Program-made: the position numbers and the translations under genes
The notes under the pieces: model-generated
Seen by the model: only the letters and a program-made list of their open reading frames with translations
Told to the model about the DNA's origin: nothing
Database searches by the model: none
NCBI RefSeq assembly: GCF_000283155.1
Contig: NW_004454207.1
Span: 6,342,553 to 6,406,552 of the forward strand
Length of the DNA: 64,000 nucleotides
Direction: 5' to 3'
Source: Ceratotherium simum simum
Lineage: Eukaryota > Chordata > Mammalia > Perissodactyla > Rhinocerotidae
Shown here: piece after piece, positions 58,965-64,000 of the stretch
Position numbering within the stretch: position 1 is the first letter of the stretch
Layout of the letters: every line of letters starts with the position of its first letter

Positions 58965-59200
58965 GGGGAGAACCATAGAGCTTTCTGATGAAGAGTATGG
59001 ACTCCAGGCTCTGTTCATGTTCTGGCTCTACCGTTTTCTAGATATGTGGTCTTGGTAAGTCACTTCCCTTCCCTAATCCTTAGTTTCCTGTTCTGCAGAA
59101 TGGGAATAATGGGATCTACTTTGCAGAGTTGTTGTGAAGATGAACATAGGTCAAGTGTATTAGGTGCTTACAGTGTCTGACACTTAGCATAAAAGTGACA
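58965..59200 (+). mobile_element. MIR SINE
   Basis: Sense MIR, nearly complete: gagtatggactccaggctc, ttggtaagtcacttccc, ttagtttcctgttctgc, gagttgttgtgaagatg, ttaggtgcttacagtg. Confidence 0.85.
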
Positions 59201-59699
59201 AATATGTTTTACCTAACGTTCTCCTATGTGGTGATCATTTTTAAAATTTAGTTTATCTTAATAAGCAGCAACTGTGTGTTGCTTATTAGACTCAGAGAGA
59301 TTCCTACAGTTTGATAATCAACCTTGTAAACTGTTGAAATTAGATCTCTAAATGAGTTTGGCAATATGTGATTAAAGGCATCTTTGTGGATTTATTTCCA
59401 TGAAGAAACTGATAAAGTTAAATTGCTTTGTTAGGATTTAATTTTAACTAACTTCTCTACAGGCAAAAACAGAAGTTATTTATTGCAACTTCCTGTGACT
59501 CTATAAATATTTCAAAATAAAAAGTAAAAAAAAGGGTTTTTTTTTTTTTTTTAAAGTTCTCTAACTTTATAAGTACGGGAGAGGGCCCAGCCTTTACACT
59601 GTTGGGAGACGTTGCTTGATAAGTGCATATAAAGTTCAGTTCCAGTCATTATAGGAGAGCTCAGGTTAACCTTTCTGTCTCCGGAACAGAACTGGCAGT

Positions 59700-59895
59700 T
59701 TGTCTGATCATTCATGTATTTGTTCACTCATTCAATGCATATTTATTGAGTGTTTCCTATGTGATAGGCACTTTTCTAGGCATACAGCAGTGATCAGGAG
59801 AGACAAAATTTCCTGCCCTTATGGACCTTATAGTGAGAGTAGAGTGGGAGACAGAATGTAAATAAGATTATAGAGTATAATATAGAATAGCTTGA
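59700..59895 (-). mobile_element. L2 3' end
   Basis: Antisense L2: cattcaatgcatatttattg, ataggcacttttctagg, cttatggaccttatagtg. Confidence 0.8.
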
Positions 59896-60078
59896 TGTGA
59901 AAACAAAATTGCTGAGCTCTGTCTTCTTTTTTAGCTCCATTTATTCATTCTTCATTTAACAGTTTTCCCACAATTTTACCCTAGCCGTCTTTTCTTTTTA
60001 CTGTGTACATTCTTCCTGAGAATCTCCTTCAAACCCATGAAAGATACTCATATTAACCAAACATAAAAAGACAGCTGT

Positions 60079-60322
60079 GGGGCCGTCCCAGTGGCATAAC
60101 GGTTTAAGTTCATGCACTCCACTTTGGCGGCCTGGTGTTCGCGGGTTTGGATCCTGGGCATGGACCGACGCACTGCTTATCAGCCCATGCTGTGGTGGCG
60201 TCCCATATAAAGTAGAGGAAGATGGGCATGAACGTTAGCCCAGGGCCGGTCTTCCTCAGCAAAAAGAGGAGGATTGGCAATGGATGTTAGCTAGGGCTAA
60301 TCTTCCTCACACACACACACAC
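60079..60322 (+). mobile_element. ERE SINE, (CA)n tail
   Basis: Plus-strand ERE with head ggggccgtcccag and a CA tail of about eight units. Flanks aaaagacagctgt (60066-60078) and aaaagacgtctgt (60323-60335) are a target-site duplication with two changes. Confidence 0.95.
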
Positions 60323-60544
60323 AAAAGACGTCTGTAAAGATGTATCAGCATGCTGTCCCTGTAGATAGTCTGCAATTGACAATCAATTATAAAGTTGTTT
60401 GGGCTCAGAATCATCTCATGTCATTATGTGGTCAAATTACAAAGCTAAGATAACCTCATGCTTCTCTCTGCGGTGCAGGGATTGCTGTGCTGTTAGGACT
60501 GGGTAGGTCTGCTTTTCCTTTGGGCCTGGATTGAAGGATAGATT

Positions 60545-60960
60545 AGTTAGGGTCACAGCTGCTATAACAAATATGCCCTACAGTTTGATGACTTAACCAC
60601 AATAGGTATATTTCTCATTCATCTAACAGGTTGGCAGGTGGCTTTCCTCCACATGGTGATTCAGGCACCAGGGCTCCTTCTCTCCTGGGGCTGTATCATC
60701 CTCCATTCAGTGGGCCATTGAGGATGAACATAGAAGAGTGCCCGCAGGATGCTAACCCTGCCTGGAAGTAGTGCCGATCACTTGTGCTCACATTGCATTG
60801 GCTAGAACTCAGTCACATGGCTGCACCTAACTGCAAGGGGGGGGGCTGGAAAATGTCATTCCTGGGTAGGCAGTCATTCAATGACACCTCTGCACCAGTC
60901 ATGGTGGGGTGTGAAGGATCGGAGGACAGCCACCATAATCCCACGTATAAGCACGGCTAT
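60545..60960. mobile_element. Unassigned LTR-like repeat, copy 2
   Basis: Same family as 31723-32150 (gctgctataacaaatatg, tggtgattcaggcacc, cattgcattggctagaac, ggctgcacctaactgc). Likely an old LTR in antisense. The ORF at 60784-60975 is inside it. Confidence 0.55.
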
Positions 60961-62224
60961 CATTTGCTTCTATGACTCTTCTTTTTTCTTGGCCCCATGA
61001 CTGATCAATCCTCTTGGTCTTTCTTTAGGCAGATTAATATTCACTTGGGCTATAGTCTAGTCTCACCAGCTTGTTAGCCATTCTTTCTCTTTAGGGTGGA
61101 GTCTTCTCATATCTTTGCTCGTGAGAGCATGTATTGATCAGTGGTTGCAGTATATGGCAGTTTTATTTCCAAAACATTGTTGGCAGGGGAGGTGTTCTCA
61201 CACATTCACTGTGGGCTTGGTATGAGTTTTTGCTACTCCAGATGGTTTGTTTACTGATGTAACAAAAGGACATTGTTATAAGATCATTGCCCCCTCAGGT
61301 GAAATGGCTGCGCTCTAAGGCAGCTTTTACAGAATGCCTCCAGCGTGCGATCATATTCTAAACAGAAATGTTCTATGGTTGAAACAATATACGTACCCTT
61401 CTTAAGTTCTCCCTGACAATGCCTCTTTGCAATTCATATTATTCAGCTATGCTTGATTTTTTTAAGATACTTCAGGGGTATATGTCACCTTCTGGGATTT
61501 TATTAATGGTATTACTTTTTAATGAGTCTTTTGAAGTCTCTTTCATTATAAACAGTCTGTCTTCCCCAGAGATAATAACTTGCAGTGCCAAATATTTGCA
61601 TTTCACTTGAAACAAAACCAAGGGTTTGAATGTTTTAAATATAAGCAAATCTAATTCTCCTGTGTCTAGAGAAACTGTATAATGAACCATATGTATGTGG
61701 CTTAAGCAGACAGATGTGGAAGATTTCTCTCTCTCTCCTTTTGTTTTTCCTTAAAAATGCTGGCTGAGCTCAAAATTGGCACTAAGTAGCAAATATATCT
61801 GCCCAGCCAACCAAACCACTGGAGCTGGAGTTGAACTGGGGGAGGCCTCTTAGGATGCATGCAAAAGTGGAGCTTTTCCTGGTTCTAGCTTCTACTTGGA
61901 AGCTCAAGTCTCCACAACTCACGCATCCCCATTTCTTAGTGCCTTCAGTCTTTGCAATCAGACATTCTCTCTTAGGTGACTGACTTTTCAGGTCTTTGTC
62001 TGAAAAGTTGTGTCGATTGTAGTGGTTGACTTTTGGGTTCACTTGGAGGAGATGGTTCCACGCGTCTGGGTCATGCAGTGAGGTGGTCCCCTAGCTGCTG
62101 ACAGAGAGGTCCTGAGCTGCCATCCCACTGCTGGAATTGGGCCTTCTTCTGGCGGTTGCCATATGGCTTTTCTTTCTCTTACTCCTCTCATAGCCCTCCC
62201 TACCTCTGGGCCACCTTGATCTCT

Positions 62225-62955
62225 GGCCAGGGTTGCTGATATGGCCTTAGGTGGGCTTCCTACCTTCCCCCTCCATTCTCCTCACTGAAGTAACTCAAAT
62301 CTGATTATGTCATTATCCTCTTTAATAGTTACCTGTGGCTCCCTATTGTCTTGTAGTTACAGTCTATACCCCTTAACCTGGGCCTTCATGGTCTGGGCCC
62401 TGCTTTCTGTCTGAACCATCTTGAGGCAACTACACTAACATCCACTCTGCGCTGGCAGCCTATTCTCTCTCTATATACCCCAACCAAGTTACTTTAAAGA
62501 GATGGCCATTTTCTCTCATTTTTTGGTGCCTTTGCAAATGCTGTTCCTTTTACTTGCCTCGCTCTACATGTTCTGCAGTATTACTTCTCAAACTTGAGTG
62601 GGCTTTGAATCATCTAGAGGGCTTGTTAAACCACAGATTCTTGGGCTCCACTCCCAGACTTTATGATTCACCAGGTGCAGGGTAGGGTCTGAAGTTCTGT
62701 ATTTCTAACGAGTCCCAAGTTGATGCTGATATGGGTGGTCTGGGGCCTGCACTTAGAGTAGCAAAGCTCCAGAGTACCCTATCTTACCATAGCACTTACT
62801 TCACTGTTTTGAGATTGCCTGTTTGTCTTTCTCCCTCGCTGGACTCTAGGCTTTCTGAGAAAAAGAATCTGTTTGCCCATCAGTGTATCCCTAGTGACTA
62901 GTATCTGGGATATCGTTGGTGTTCAATAAGTATCTGTTGAATGAATGAATGAGTG
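62225..62955 (+). mobile_element. L2 LINE split by a MER5-like element
   Basis: Sense L2 at 62225-62575 (aatctgattatgtcattatc, gggccttcatggtctggg, tttgcaaatgctgttcc) and 62770-62955 (agcacttacttcactgt, gtgttcaataagtatctg, then gaatgaatgaatg, the L2 3' terminus). Confidence 0.8.
62576..62768 (+). mobile_element. hAT-Charlie element, MER5A-like
   Basis: About 190 bases: acttctcaaacttgagtgg, gagggcttgttaaaccac, tgggctccactcccag, gtatttctaacgagtccc, gttgatgctgatatggg, matching MER5A from memory in order and length. Inserted in the L2. Confidence 0.85.
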
Positions 62956-64000
62956 GGTCACTGTTTATGCAGCAAAGTTCAAGTCATTTTTCTTCTTGTA
63001 GTGGTTCAGCTTTCTTTTGGAATATTTCAGCCTAACGGTATGTGGAATGTGATTTACCCCTTCCATATGCCCTTACCTGTCCCTGAAATAGTCACTGAAT
63101 GGATGTGGAACTTGAGAACTCCCCATAGATATCAGAGACCGTGGGTGAACTACAGGAAGACAGACAGGGACTTCTGATAGATCTCAAACTTTAAAATATG
63201 AAATGGACTCATAGGTTTTCTTTCATTAAGCACAGCATAGTGTTTGTGCATCTCTTTCAATATAAGGCATACCCCTGAACTTACTAGAGCCCGTCAATAA
63301 GTGGACCTCACATGACTTTTAGTATCTCTGATGTGCCTGCTGGGGACTATATGTGGAATAGAGTTTATGATATGGTTCTGGTCCTCCAGGTTTAAACCTA
63401 AGTGATGATATTCAAGAGCACCTGTAATGTTCAAATTGTGAGATACTTATCATAATTAGAATAAAGATTCATATTTTTTAAGATGCTCAAATCACTTGGT
63501 TTATTAAATCAATTAAAAACATGCATGGGGCTAGTAGAAGCCAGCTAGAACAAGCCAGTAGAAAGGCCACACTATGTACGAGTTACACAGTGTTCATATG
63601 CCATGCCCTCTCTCTTTGTTGCAAGGCCTTTTTGGTTTTAGGGAGCAGGAACTCTCCTTGCCAGCTCAAGTTTTCTTGGAAAGGAGGAGGGGTTGGGGTT
63701 CTCATGGGAATCCAAGAGATGAGAGACAAGGAGTGGCCCAAAGGTCCTGAGGAGTGGGAGTTCTTGGTTATTTGTGCTTGTTCTGTCACGAACAGGCCTT
63801 GCCCTCATTGCCTTGAGTTTGCTTTGCTGTCCACTTGTCTTTTAGCTGCCAACAGCCATCCTCACTCCCTACTTCTCTGTCTCACTGGTTCTGCTTATGC
63901 TTGGTTCTGGCTCTCTCCTGACCTTTACTCTAGATCATGGCCCTGCTGTGCATCTGTTCAGGGTCTGCTTTCTCTGCTTGTTGATCTTCATATTTCTTAT

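Larger units (their letters stand above)
47124..64000 (+). other. REPS2: REPS2 intron 5 (5' part), inferred
   Basis: At least 16.9 kb of intron. No sequence resembling the expected next exon was found by reading. A C11T10 pyrimidine run sits at 47183-47203, 60 bases inside the intron. Outside the listed repeats I see nothing recognisable in 47961-48559, 49010-49604, 50526-51329, 53046-54244, 55201-56423 (apart from a GT microsatellite and a purine tract), 56642-57144, 58261-58964, 59201-59699, 60961-62224 and 62957-64000. Confidence 0.8.

Noticed and set aside
47124..64000. A further REPS2 exon (SFSVER... / EH2) in the last 17 kb
   Set aside because: I looked for the expected start and for the EH2 pattern next to splice sites and found none. 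A profile search would be more sensitive.
1..64000. CRISPR array, operon, phage or plasmid features
   Set aside because: There are no spaced identical short repeats and no compact gene arrays. Introns and mammalian repeats show nuclear vertebrate DNA.

Overview
This is a vertebrate nuclear genomic window of placental-mammal type. It has AT-rich, low-gene-density sequence, GT-AG introns and a dense layer of L1, L2, MIR, MaLR/ERVL LTR and hAT/Tigger repeat fossils. At least sixteen copies of a tRNA-headed SINE with the hallmarks of the equine repetitive elements (ERE) are present, so the source is a perissodactyl. A horse or ass is most likely, but rhinoceros or tapir cannot be excluded by eye. 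One assembly gap of 140 N lies at 12225-12364.

The only protein-coding gene I can support is REPS2 (POB1, RalBP1-associated Eps-homology protein 2), on the + strand. Four internal exons are visible: 30504-30627, 38596-38744, 40856-40979 and 47026-47123. Together they form one continuous reading frame of 165 codons with matching splice phases (1, 0, 1, 0) and GT-AG borders. They encode the second half of the first EH domain and the following Ser/Pro-rich linker. By my recollection of the human gene they are exons 2-5. Neither the GC-rich first exon nor the exon starting SFSVER is in the window, so 1-30503 is inferred to be the 3' part of intron 1, and 47124-64000 the 5' part of the intron after exon 5. 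REPS2 is X-linked in human, so an X-chromosomal origin is inferred.

Layout: 1-30503 is intron 1, rich in repeats. It holds an L1 3' segment at 7263-10175 that carries three later ERE insertions, and an old duplicated block (4431-5005 versus 10766-12107) whose second copy was later split by an LTR and a SINE. From 30504 to 47123 are the exons, with introns of about 8.0, 2.1 and 6.0 kb. This part has few SINEs of the ERE type but contains a three-layer nested transposon (35093-36035) and a retrotransposed 7SK RNA pseudogene (42700-43004). From 47124 to 64000 is further intron, with seven EREs, several L2 fragments including a decayed reverse-transcriptase remnant, and old L1.

No other functional gene, CRISPR array, operon or new biological system was found. 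Short ORFs outside the REPS2 exons lie in repeats or show no coding support. The more interesting observations are a tandem NAGNAG acceptor at exon 40856-40979, the 7SK retropseudogene with an internal deletion, the interrupted paralogous block in intron 1, and the nested insertions, many with exact target-site duplications (TSDs). Repeat family names come from memory of consensus sequences, without alignment, and edges are accurate to roughly 10-30 bases unless a TSD is given.
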